DNA of 64,000 bases from Wyeomyia smithii (taxonomy: Eukaryota; Arthropoda; Insecta; Diptera; Culicidae), in the NCBI RefSeq assembly GCF_029784165.1, contig NC_073696.1, forward strand, positions 84,749,215 through 84,813,214, written 5' to 3'. Under the pieces are notes generated by a model that ran no database searches, was not told the DNA's origin, and worked only from the letters and a program-made list of their open reading frames with translations. A program made the position numbers and the translations under genes. Shown one piece after another: positions 54,544-64,000 of the stretch (the first letter of the stretch is position 1; each line of letters starts with the position of its first letter).

Positions 54544-57500
54544 ATGACTAATACGGCGAAAGAGGTTAGGAATTTTATCACTGTATTACAGTGGAATTGC
54601 AGGAGTATCATCCCCAAATTCGATCTATTTTCTCATTTAATAAATACATACAATTGTGACGCATTTGCGCTCTGTGAAACCTTTCTCAAATCAAACGATC
54701 AACTCAATTTCCACGATTTTAACATTATTCGTCGAGATCGAGACTCACACGGTGGAGGGGTACTTTTAGCGATTAAAAAGTGCTATTCCTTCTTCCGAAT
54801 CGACCTCCCCTCGATCTCGAATATTGAAGTCGTTGCCATTCAAACGAATATGAATGGAAAAGACCTATGCCTTGTTTCGTTATATAGCCCTCCATCCGCG
54901 CGGATTGAACAGAGGCATCTCACTGATATAGCAGAGTTGCTTCCCGCGCCTTTTTTGATGTTGGGAGATTTTAATTCTCACTGTTCGCTATGGGGGTCGC
55001 TGTACGACGACAACCGATCTTTTTTAATCTGTAACTTAATCGACGACTTCAATATGACACTTTTGAATACTGGGGAAGCGACACGTGTACCTAATCCTCC
55101 AGCACGCGAAAGCGTGCTTGACCTATCCCTTTGCTCGACATCACTAGCGTTAGATTGCCAGTGGAAAGTAATCAATGATCCCCACGGTAGTGATCACCTA
55201 CCAATCGTTATCTCAATTGCTAATGGGTCAACTCCAACGGATCCAATCAATATTGCGTATGACCCCACACGTAACATTGATTGGAAGTCCTATGAGACCA
55301 TAATATCGCAAAGAATCGAGTCCCACGTGGAACTTCCTCCGGAGGAAGAATACGCGTTCCTTTCTGGCTTGATCATCGACGCCGCGACTCAAGCTCAGAC
55401 GAAACCGATACCCGGGGTAACGATTAGACGGCGCCCTCCCTCCAAGTGGTGGGACAAAGAGTGCTCAGACCTGTACGCGCGAAGGTCCTCGGTGTATTTG
55501 GCCTTCCGAGAACAAGGCACTATCGATTTGCTCCGAAAGTACGATGTACTGGATAGACAAATGAAGAGCTTGATAAAAGCAAAAAAACGCGGATACTGGC
55601 GGCGGTTTGTGAACGCGTTGTCGAGGGAAACAGCGATGAGCACTCTTTGGGATACCGCCAGGCGCATGCGGAATCGTAACGTTTCGAATGAGTATTCAGA
55701 TCGCTGGATACTCGATTTCGCCAAAAAGGTCTGTCCGGACTCTGTCCCCGAACAGAAGACCTTCCGCGACGCGTTTTTAGTAGCTACGGAAGAGCCTCCA
55801 TTTTCGATGTTGGAATTTTCAATGGCTCTCCTCTCGTGCAACAATAAAGCTCCAGGGTTGGATAGAATTAAATTCAACTTGTTGAAGAATCTACCCGACT
55901 CTGCAAAAAGACGCTTGTTGAACTTGTTCAACAAGTTCCTTGAGCTAAACATTGTTCCGCACGACTGGAGGGAGGTAAAAGTCATTGCTATTCAAAAACC
56001 CGGAAAACCCGCCTCTGATCACAATTCTTATAGGCCGATTGCTATGCTCTCTCGCCTCCAGAAATTAATGGAGAAAATGATCCTCTTACGGTTAGACAAA
56101 TGGGTCGAAACAAATGGTTTACTTTCAGATACTCAATTTGGCTTTCGCCGGGGCAAAGGAACGAACGATTGCCTAGCGTTGCTTTCTACCGAAATTCAAC
56201 TCGCCTTTGCTCGAGAAGAGCAAATGGCTTCTGCATTCTTGGACATTAAGGGGGCTTTTGACTCTGTCTCTGTTGAAGTTTTAACCGAGAAACTTCATTC
56301 GCAGGGACCTTTACCAAATTTGAATAACTTTTTGCTCAATTTGTTGTCAGAGAAGCATATGTATTTCTCACATGGCGATTCGACAACTTCCCGAATTAGT
56401 TACATGGGCCTTCCCCAGGGCTCATGTTTAAGTCCTCTCTTATATAATTTTTACGTCAATGACATCGATGATTGTCTTGCAAATTCATGCACGCTAAGGC
56501 CACTTGCAGACGATAGCGTTGTATCCATTACTGGTAGCGAGGCTAGCGATCTGCAAGGACCATTGCAAGATACCCTAGACAATTTGTCTGAATGGGCTCT
56601 TAAGCTGGGTATCGAATTCTCTCCGGAGAAAACTGAGTTGGTCGTTTTTTCTAGGAAGCGTAACCCAGCTCAGCTGCAGCTCCTACTAACGGGTAAAACG
56701 ATCACTCAGGTTTTAGTCGCTAAATATCTCGGGGTCTGGTTCGACTCTAAATGCACCTGGGCTTGCCATATTAGGTATCTGACACGAAAATGCCAACAGA
56801 GGATTAATTTTCTTCGTACGATTACCGGAACCTGGTGGGGAGCCCACCCAGGAGACCTTCTAAGGCTTTACCAAACAACGATATTGTCTGTAATTGAGTA
56901 CGGGTGTTTCTGCTTCCGCTCCGCAGCAAACACACATTTGATCAAACTGGAACGAATACAATATCGTTGTTTGCGTATTGCCTTAGGTTGCATGCAGTCG
57001 ACCCATACGATGAGTCTTGAAGTGCTAGCGGGTATTCTTCCGTTGAAACATCGTTTTTGGAATCTCTCTTACCGGTTGCTAATTCGATGCACACTTACGA
57101 ACCCAATAGTAATTGAAAATTTCGAGAGGTTGGTCGACCTTCAATCTCAATCCAGATTTATGACTTTATATTTTGACTATATGGCTCAAGATATTAATCC
57201 TTCTTCATACGATTCCTCCAATGTCGCACTTTTAGATACTTCTAATAATGCTATATTCTTCGACACCACCATGAAACAAGACATTTCTGGTATCCCGGAT
57301 CAATTGCAACCCCAAGAGATCCCTAAAATTTTTTCCAATAAGTTTAAACATGTTAGTTATGATAAAAGGTTTTACACTGACGGATCTAATCTAGATGAGT
57401 CCACTGGCTTCGGTGTTTTCCACGAAAATTTTACCGCCTCCTACAAACTCGATGCTCCTGCTTCCGTGTACGTCGCAGAACTTGCTGCTATTCAGTACTC

Positions 57501-58218
57501 TCTTGGGATCATCGAAACCCTGCCCATAGACCACTACTTCATCTTCACAGACAGTCTCAGTGCCATTGAGGCTCTGCGATCGATGAAGACTGTGAAGCAC
57601 ACCCCGTATTTTCTGGGGAAAATACGGCGGTTTTTAAGTGCTTTAACAGATAAAAATTACCGGGTTACCTTAGCGTGGGTCCCTCCTCATTGTTCCATTC
57701 CGGGCAATGAAAAGGCTGACGCTTTAGCTAAGGTGGGTGCTATTGATGGCGATATTTATGTAAGACCAATTGCTTATGATGATTTTTATAGCATTTTGCG
57801 TCAGAGAACACTCAACAGTTGGCAATCATCATGGAACTCAGATGAACTGGGACGGTGGCTACATTCCATTTTTCCTAAGGTATCGACGAAAGCATGGTTC
57901 AAGGGGTTGGATGTAGGTCGGGACTTCATTCGCGTGATGTCCAGACTTATGTCCAATCACTATACGTTAAACACGCATCTCTCTCGTATAGGACTTGTAG
58001 ACAGTAATCACTGCGTTTGTGGCGATGGCTACCATGACATCGAGCATGTTGTTTGGTCGTATACCGAATACTGTGGTGTTAGGTCTGAGCTTATAGATTC
58101 CCTTCGGGCCCGCGGAAAACAACCGAACGTACCCGTTAGAGACATTCTGGGAAGCGGTGATCTCCAGTACATGACACAGCTATACGGGTTTATAAAAAAT
58201 GCTGGCATTAAAATTTGA
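54544..58218 (+). CDS. I-clade ORF2: endonuclease, reverse transcriptase, RNase H; intact
   Basis: A 1224-codon uninterrupted frame. The APE-type endonuclease occupies residues about 12-225 (LQWNCRSI, CETFL, GDFNSH near 141, SDHLP near 216). The reverse transcriptase spans about 430-720 (YRPIAMLSR, FLDIKGAFDSV, GLPQGSCLSPLLYN, catalytic LADD at 654-657). RNase H spans about 940-1065 (YTDGS with Asp946, VAELAA, FTDSLSA, WVPPHCSIPGNEKADALAK). A C-terminal Cys/His cluster follows (CVCGDGYHDIEHV). In related elements a Cys follows VWS; here it is Tyr. The enzyme nicks DNA, copies its RNA at the nick and can degrade the RNA strand. All catalytic residues that I can place are present, so this copy may be recently active. 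Confidence 0.93.
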   Translation: MTNTAKEVRNFITVLQWNCRSIIPKFDLFSHLINTYNCDAFALCETFLKSNDQLNFHDFNIIRRDRDSHGGGVLLAIKKCYSFFRIDLPSISNIEVVAIQTNMNGKDLCLVSLYSPPSARIEQRHLTDIAELLPAPFLMLGDFNSHCSLWGSLYDDNRSFLICNLIDDFNMTLLNTGEATRVPNPPARESVLDLSLCSTSLALDCQWKVINDPHGSDHLPIVISIANGSTPTDPINIAYDPTRNIDWKSYETIISQRIESHVELPPEEEYAFLSGLIIDAATQAQTKPIPGVTIRRRPPSKWWDKECSDLYARRSSVYLAFREQGTIDLLRKYDVLDRQMKSLIKAKKRGYWRRFVNALSRETAMSTLWDTARRMRNRNVSNEYSDRWILDFAKKVCPDSVPEQKTFRDAFLVATEEPPFSMLEFSMALLSCNNKAPGLDRIKFNLLKNLPDSAKRRLLNLFNKFLELNIVPHDWREVKVIAIQKPGKPASDHNSYRPIAMLSRLQKLMEKMILLRLDKWVETNGLLSDTQFGFRRGKGTNDCLALLSTEIQLAFAREEQMASAFLDIKGAFDSVSVEVLTEKLHSQGPLPNLNNFLLNLLSEKHMYFSHGDSTTSRISYMGLPQGSCLSPLLYNFYVNDIDDCLANSCTLRPLADDSVVSITGSEASDLQGPLQDTLDNLSEWALKLGIEFSPEKTELVVFSRKRNPAQLQLLLTGKTITQVLVAKYLGVWFDSKCTWACHIRYLTRKCQQRINFLRTITGTWWGAHPGDLLRLYQTTILSVIEYGCFCFRSAANTHLIKLERIQYRCLRIALGCMQSTHTMSLEVLAGILPLKHRFWNLSYRLLIRCTLTNPIVIENFERLVDLQSQSRFMTLYFDYMAQDINPSSYDSSNVALLDTSNNAIFFDTTMKQDISGIPDQLQPQEIPKIFSNKFKHVSYDKRFYTDGSNLDESTGFGVFHENFTASYKLDAPASVYVAELAAIQYSLGIIETLPIDHYFIFTDSLSAIEALRSMKTVKHTPYFLGKIRRFLSALTDKNYRVTLAWVPPHCSIPGNEKADALAKVGAIDGDIYVRPIAYDDFYSILRQRTLNSWQSSWNSDELGRWLHSIFPKVSTKAWFKGLDVGRDFIRVMSRLMSNHYTLNTHLSRIGLVDSNHCVCGDGYHDIEHVVWSYTEYCGVRSELIDSLRARGKQPNVPVRDILGSGDLQYMTQLYGFIKNAGIKI

Positions 58219-58639
58219 TTTTTTTTTCTACTTGCTAGAATACAATTTCTGTCACAAACTGGAAGAGAATGATACACCCGGCTGGAGACACTAAAACGAA
58301 GACTCGGCATCTCTATGTTTACGCAGACACCTCAGACCAAAACTGCTCAAATAGAACATTACTGGTTAGCCACGTACAAATGAATACATTCTGTAATATA
58401 AAATAGTTAAAAACAAAATTATAACACCCCTCCTCTCACCTTAAATCCCCACTAGCTCGTAGTCGGCCGCGAGAATAAAAAAAAGGCCTCCCTCTTTTCC
58501 CTGCTAATTTAGAATTTAAAAAAAATGTACTTGGCTCAGTTAAACATAAATTGTATCGTGCCGTGTCAAATAAACTATTTAAAAACTAAAAGAATTTTCA
58601 ACCATCCTTTTTGGTAATATTATAAATTAAAAACCCGAG

Positions 58640-58760
58640 GGGTTAGACCCAGCCTTTCTCACTTATTATTTGTTAAAATAGATTTACACGAACACTTCAA
58701 TTTTCAGGAAAAAACACACCTTGATAATATCTTCTGGATTTATTTTTCACTCTAAATAAC
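58640..58760 (-). repeat. Reversed end of the composite repeat (as at 9590-9701)
   Basis: ggttagacccagcctttctcac followed by attatttgttaaaatagattta is the complement of the end of the 6694-9701 repeat. The leftward-reading copy continues, after other insertions, at 63640-64000. Confidence 0.65.
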
Positions 58761-59329
58761 AATTTTCTGGTAGCCAACAGCGAAACTATACCGAAAATTT
58801 GAAACATATTATACAAACACATATGAACATACATTAACACATGCAAATAACAGGAAATAAATATGTTTCAAATATATGACGCGAATTTTTTTTTATCGTG
58901 ATATAATCGAAACGTCATTGTACTCATATTTAGGATGGACCAGGCATGCCAATGGTACAGTGTTTTTTTACTGTTTGCTAAGGGTTTTCTTCCCTGTTGC
59001 TGTTTGTTCGTGATATCTATCGTGCTGGCAGTCCGATATAGCTATATTGAGAACGTATTGGCAACAGAGCATCATAAAAGGAAACGATAAATGTCCTCCG
59101 TGTTTCGATTCGGCATTATTTGAGCCGTTGCGGAACAGAGTGGTCTAACGACCATTTTTTTCGAAAATGAGTTTTTTGCATAAACCGCATCTACTCAAGA
59201 AACTGAAGTTGGAAGATTAAGAAAATTTCGAACTTTAAAGCTGATTTATACCGTGTTGAAATTTCGTCCGAAAGAGAATGGCCATTTTGTTTCGGAACAG
59301 AATGGTCTATGTACATAAATCGGTGTAAT

Positions 59330-59535
59330 ACTATCATGTAGCACGTAACATGTAGCATGTTACATGTGATAAGTAACATGTCACTTGTTCTGTACATGTC
59401 ACACGTAATATGTAACATGTTACACGTAATGTAACACGAAAAATGTAACATGTAGAATATTATGTAATATGTAATATGTTGTGTCACATGTAATGTTACA
59501 CGTGACATGCTATATGTACCATATAACATGTGACA
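59330..59535. repeat. ACATGT-rich minisatellite
   Basis: About 200 bp built from short variants of acatgt, acacgt and taacatgt, most of them self-complementary, such as catgttacatgtg and atgtaacatgttacacg. Confidence 0.85.
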
Positions 59536-59631
59536 CTAGCCATTTTATACGAATTACCGTCATTTTCTTTGTCATTTACCAGGTTTGTGCACATAGACCA
59601 CTCTGTTCCGAAACGAATCGAGGATTCCAGT

Positions 59632-59934
<303 letters not shown>

Positions 59935-60618
59935 GGCGGTTCGATTTGTAGGGGATCAAAAAATCGCTTAGGCACATATGATTTTCGGATTCTAGGGATC
60001 AAAATAAGATACTTTGCTCAAGAAACCGTGCCTCTAAAATGAATTCTGATGTCCCTTGTACTAACGTGTAGGTACCCAAAAGGTCAAATTTCAAAAAATC
60101 CTGTTTTGACCCATTTAGAGTGCCCCAATCGAGTCCAAATGTATGACCGACCCCCACTAACTTTGAAGGGCCGACCCACCCATGCTAGTGTTACCCCCCT
60201 TGGACCCCCCTAGGGGGTCTCCCATACAAAAATATCAAAAAATATCGAAAAATCACCATTTTTGGCACTTTATATGACAAAAAACAGTGAAATGGCTATT
60301 ATTTTTCCGCACAAATGAAGTTTCTAGGAAAAAAATGTTTTTTTTTGTTTTTGGATTTTTGTTTTCTCCTGCTTCGCATGGGATTTGGTCCTGAGTCTTC
60401 AGCGCATACATACACAATTACACATATTTCTGAGCCATTCTCATTGCAGATGGCGTTTGCAGTTGGCGTCCTTTTGAACATAAAATCGTATATCACTCTG
60501 TTACATCATATGTAATATTTTTATTTCGACCAGTCAGGCGAGCACCGCTGGTATGCTACCACAACGGCTACCACGCACGGACGCTCCGTTTCCACTGTTC
60601 CCACGCACACTGTAGAAC

Positions 60619-61036
60619 CAGAGTGAATAAATAGAGTGACGCAGAGTCTGAAACCAGAAAAACCAAACGAACACTGCAAAGTCGGGTGTTTTCGTCAATG
60701 AAATAGTCTGCTGGGAGGCAACAAAAATCCATCCACTGTTTCCTCACAATCGGATTCTTCGGGAACCGAAAAAAAACTCACATTCCTTACTGTTTTTTGT
60801 TATTACACAAAACGCACTTCATTTTATCTATCTCTATCAAACTTTATCAAACGAACTTGTTTTAAATTTAAATACAATAACTATCTTTTCACTCTGACAA
60901 TAACAACACTCCGTTGAAGTCAACTGGAACTTGAGCAAAAAGGGGCTGCCAGAAAAATATTTTGGTGGATACATAAAAAAACCGTGTTGCTGTTTTGACT
61001 GAATTTCTCTCTGCGTCACTCTATCTATTCACTCTG
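60619..61036. mobile_element. hAT MITE nested in the long-TIR element
   Basis: A 418-bp insertion with 28-bp inverted ends (cagagtgaataaatagagtg at 60619; 27 of 28 match at the other end, to 61036). A perfect 8-bp duplication tgtagaac flanks it (60611-60618 and 61037-61044). CAGAG start and 8-bp TSD mark it as hAT. Non-coding. Confidence 0.9.
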
Positions 61037-61181
61037 TGTAGAACTAGTGTAGGTTTCGTATAGGATAGAAACGTCAACATAAATCATTCTACATCGTCCG
61101 CCAAAGAGTCAACACCTAAAATAAAACCTGAAAGTGAAAGTGAAAATTGTTAAAGTCAAAATATATTTTTTTTAGTTTACA

Positions 61182-61679
61182 ATGAACCCGCAAGATGAAA
61201 TAGCAACAACATCATCAGCTATCGAAAACCCAATGAGTCATATACCCAAGCATGATGTTGCTGTTTTTGGTGTGTCTTCTGATTTGAATGATATTAATTT
61301 ACCAACCGATCTGGATATCTTGAGATATTATTTTTACTTAAGCGAACGTGCAAAAACAGAACAAAAAAAGTTTTCTTATAAACAATTCTCTAATCACGTA
61401 ACAGATAGGTTGGTTGGAATTTGGGAAAAACTTGGTATGGAAATAATTTCAAAAAAGTATGTTGCTGTTAAATTGAATAGATTGGTTGACAAATACCAAG
61501 CCGAAATTAAGAAGACGAATAGAGACCTTTTAGTGTTTACCGGTACTCTGAACGAAATTTTTTATATTGGAGCATGTAAATGCGATTTGACGGCAGCTCA
61601 ATGTAACTGCGGTTTGGTTCCAGAACGCCTCAAAGAGTTTATGCACGATCAACAATGTTCTGATCGAATAAATTTTTAA
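61182..61679 (+). CDS. Unidentified 165-residue protein of the long-TIR element
   Basis: An uninterrupted frame starting MNPQDEIATTSSAIENPMSH. The middle is basic and helical-looking (DILRYYFYLSERAKTEQKKF, DRLVGIWEKLGM, LNRLVDKYQAEIKK). The C-terminal part has FYIGACKC and QCNCGL, a CxC-x6-CxC pattern that could bind zinc, followed by a charged end (KEFMHDQQCSDRINF). I recall similar Cys-paired N-terminal regions in uncharacterised arthropod proteins linked to transposons, but cannot name the family. An acceptor-like tttttttttag lies 7 bases before the ATG (61175), so an upstream exon is possible. It lies entirely between the TIRs. It has no recognisable catalytic triad, so it may be a DNA-binding accessory or a truncated transposase. 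Confidence 0.65.
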   Translation: MNPQDEIATTSSAIENPMSHIPKHDVAVFGVSSDLNDINLPTDLDILRYYFYLSERAKTEQKKFSYKQFSNHVTDRLVGIWEKLGMEIISKKYVAVKLNRLVDKYQAEIKKTNRDLLVFTGTLNEIFYIGACKCDLTAAQCNCGLVPERLKEFMHDQQCSDRINF

Positions 61680-62102
61680 AGAGAAAACAAAAATCCAAAA
61701 ACAAAAAAAAAACATTTTTTCCTAGAAACTTCATTTGTGCGGAAAAATAATAGCCATTTCACTGATTTTTGTCATATAAAGTGCCAAAAATGGTGATTTT
61801 TTGATATTTTTTTATATTTTTGTATGGGAGACCCCCTAGGGGGTCCCAGGGGGGTAACACTAGCATGGGTGGGTCAGCCCTCAAAAGTTAGTGGGGGTCG
61901 GTCATACATTTGGACTCGATTGGGTCACTCTAAATGGGTCAAAACAGGATTTTTTGAAATTTGACCTTTTGGGTACCTACACGTTAGTACAAGGGGCATC
62001 AGAATTCATTTTAGAGGTATGGTTTCTTGAGAAAAGTATCTTATTTTGCTCCCTAAAATCCGAAAATTATATGTGCCTAAGCGATTTTTAAATCGACCCA
62101 CC

Positions 62103-62218
<116 letters not shown>

Positions 62219-62576
62219 GTCAGAGTGGTCTATGTACATTGGTAAGATAAAATCACCGATTTCGCAAAGAAACTGTTAATTATATGTATCCCCATGTTAA
62301 ACCACTGCATAACCTTTATATTAGAATATTTTGTTTGAAAGAATCCGTTGAACAGAATTTTATTCAGAGATTTTTCGAAAATTGCTTCTCCTGAACCATT
62401 CTGTTCCGCAACGGCTCATTTGAAGGATGTCTTCGGGATTGCGAATGTAGAAAAGAGAAGAAGTTGTTTTTTTATACAGACGGTCGTGTCCGCACTACGA
62501 ACAGCGAACAGCGCGTGTCGGTAACAGCCCGAATCCACCGGAGACATTTTCCCTCTCTTTTTTTATATGCCTATGT

Positions 62577-63233
62577 TAAAGTGACCAGACGTCTCGCATT
62601 TCGCGGGACAGTCCCGCGTTTTAACAAAATGTCCCGCGTTCATCTAAAGTGTACTGCGCGCCTTTGCAAAGTCCCGCGGTTTCAAGAAAATGAACAAATG
62701 TGACATATTTTCACTGGGACCGTTGTCGGTATCGAATTTTTTAATGCCAAATGTCTGAAAAATGCATGAAACGTCGTGATCTGGTGTTATCCCGATAAAA
62801 TGACTTCCTGGGACTTTGAAATTCCCGAGCGGGCCAACGGAGAGTTTTCCAGCCCAAAAATTTCCTCAAAAAAACCAGAAAATCGAGTTTTTCGATTTTT
62901 TTTTAGATAACATCAGATCTTCACTTTTGATGCATTTATAAAACATTTGACATTAAACATTTCTATGCCGACAACCGTCCCAGTTCCAGTTCGATATTGA
63001 AATGAACTTCATCAGTCAAAATAGGAAAACTTGGACTGCTTCGAGGCATAACTTTTCGAAGTACAATTGATTGGAACTTTTGTATGTCATTGTCATTGCC
63101 GTTCTACTATGCACGTGTAATTTTTTATTATTTCAAAGAAAAGTATTAAATCCAAACCACACACCCCCCCCCCCCTTCGACTAAGAATTCAATTGGTGTC
63201 CCGCGATTAGGCCCTAACTATCTGGTCACTTTA
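62577..63233. mobile_element. Non-autonomous hAT element
   Basis: A 657-bp element with inverted ends taaagtgaccaga (62577) and tctggtcacttta (to 63233). It is flanked by near-identical 8-bp sites gcctatgt (62569-62576) and gcctattt (63234-63241). Sub-terminal repeats of gtcccgcg(tt) occur at both ends. A C-run lies at about 63162-63175. No transposase frame. Confidence 0.75.
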
Positions 63234-63241
63234 GCCTATTT

Positions 63242-63630
63242 GGATGTCGGGTGACGGCTGTTAAAAAAGGCTGTGGGAAGAAGAAGCGTACGGGCTGCTC
63301 GGCACCTTGCCGACAGCCTTCATGTAAAGAAAAACAAACTCGGCAATAGAGCGGCTGTGCACTGAAGGATGTGTGTATCGCATACCGAATGTTATGCGCA
63401 ACGATACATGCCATCGTCGACGTGGGAATAAGGTGAACAGCAAAGAAAAAAACATTCGTGTATGGAGAGCTAGACGGCAACGTTATAGTCGCTATATGTT
63501 TTATTTGTCGGGTGTCTTTATTTTGCCAAAACCAACACTGTCATAGAGGGAAGTTCTCGGATGTCATTAAAAAAATGTCATCACTCGGTACATATTTTCC
63601 CTGGGTTCGACTCGATTATATATAGACTCG
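63242..63630. other. Stretch without recognisable gene
   Basis: A minus-strand frame 63226-63480 is open for 84 codons but partly overlaps the hAT end and has no recognisable motif. Confidence 0.4.
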
Positions 63631-63639
63631 AATTTATAT

Positions 63640-64000
63640 CATTCGTTTAAATATCACTTGAAATTCAATTATTTAAAATAGGTTTTTTTTTCTATTCGAA
63701 ATACGGCTTTCTTTTTAAACTTTTGAACCACGTGTTCAATCATTATAATTCATCAGTTAGCCCTTAACTAGTCCGTACATCTGATATCAATATTGTTAAA
63801 ATCGCTTGTGCAGATTCCAAGATAATAAAGTTCCGTGATTTTCACATTTCGGTACATTACAGATGAAGTTACAGTCCGATTACTGCCAAACTCAACAGCG
63901 TGTTATGAAGCAACAAGACATTTCATTTGACACTAATTTTGTGAAAATCGGTTCAGCCATCTCTGAGAAGAGTGAGTGAGTTTGAGTAGCCTTCGAAATA
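63640..64000 (-). repeat. Reversed part of the composite repeat (as at ~7000-7450), runs off the window
   Basis: Words cacgtgttcaatcat, agttagcccttaactagt, ttgtgaaaatcggttcagcc and catctctgagaagagtgag are complements of the units at 6897-7470. The copy continues beyond the window edge. Confidence 0.7.

Noticed and set aside
53368..55985. Minus-strand ORFs up to 196 codons within the I-clade element
   Set aside because: They are antisense to the intact ORF1 and ORF2 and carry no motif.

Overview
The window looks like repeat-dense, intron-rich chromosomal DNA of a culicine mosquito, most likely Aedes. The evidence is seen in the sequence: a tRNA-derived SINE that I recognise as Feilai-like, Jockey-clade (Juan-like), I-clade and RTE-clade retrotransposons of mosquito type, mariner/Tc1 relatives with DD37D and DD37E spacing, pogo and hAT non-autonomous elements, and very long (TA)n, (TTA)n and (TG)n tracts. 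There are no bacterial-type genes, operons, CRISPR arrays, rRNA genes or free-standing tRNA genes.

Only one host gene is recognised with confidence. It lies on the minus strand and encodes an agatoxin-like, inhibitor-cystine-knot peptide precursor of the kind conserved in insects. Its Cys-rich terminal exon (35806-35968) and an acidic propeptide exon (48560-48635) have consensus splice sites with matching phase. They are separated by about 12.6 kb of intron filled with nested transposons. The signal-peptide exon was not found. A possible TATA/Inr promoter with a non-coding first exon lies at 51740-51801. A second host-gene candidate, weaker, is a small secreted-looking ORF at 33235-33495 (+).

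Layout. 1-5400: mostly unclassified, with two 86-bp direct repeats, paired palindrome clusters and a pogo-like MITE. 5401-10200: Feilai-like SINE, then a 3-kb mosquito composite repeat (TG microsatellite, ~120-bp tandem units) flanked by inverted copies of a ~200-bp segment. 13.9-19.9 kb: an RTE remnant broken by a TA-flanked MITE and a DD37D mariner, followed by two pogo-type elements, the first of which carries a SINE and a non-LTR fragment. 21.6-21.9 kb: hAT MITE with 8-bp TSD. 23.6-28.0 kb: full-length Jockey element with 15-bp TSD and near-intact ORFs. 29.5-31.1 kb: dispersed repeat (called R1 here). 37.4-42.6 kb: a second R1 copy split by a TIR element and by a non-LTR element, which is itself split by a fold-back hAT-like element. 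42.7-45.4 kb: long fold-back, then a DD34D mariner split by a DD37E element. 45.9-52.4 kb: Tc1 fragment, the propeptide exon, an internally deleted DD37D derivative, and MITEs. 52.5-58.6 kb: I-clade element with gag, EN, RT and RNase H. 58.6-64.0 kb: an inverted copy of the 5-10 kb composite repeat, inside which lies a 2.2-kb element with ~430-bp TIRs and a 165-codon ORF, inserted in a (TA)n tract. That element carries a hAT MITE.

The genes do not form a pathway. What connects them is repeated insertion: at least ten insertions can be ordered by target-site duplications. The most noteworthy items are the hidden cystine-knot peptide gene, the long-TIR element with its unidentified ORF, and the pair of copies showing how a MITE arises from a DD37D transposon by one internal deletion.
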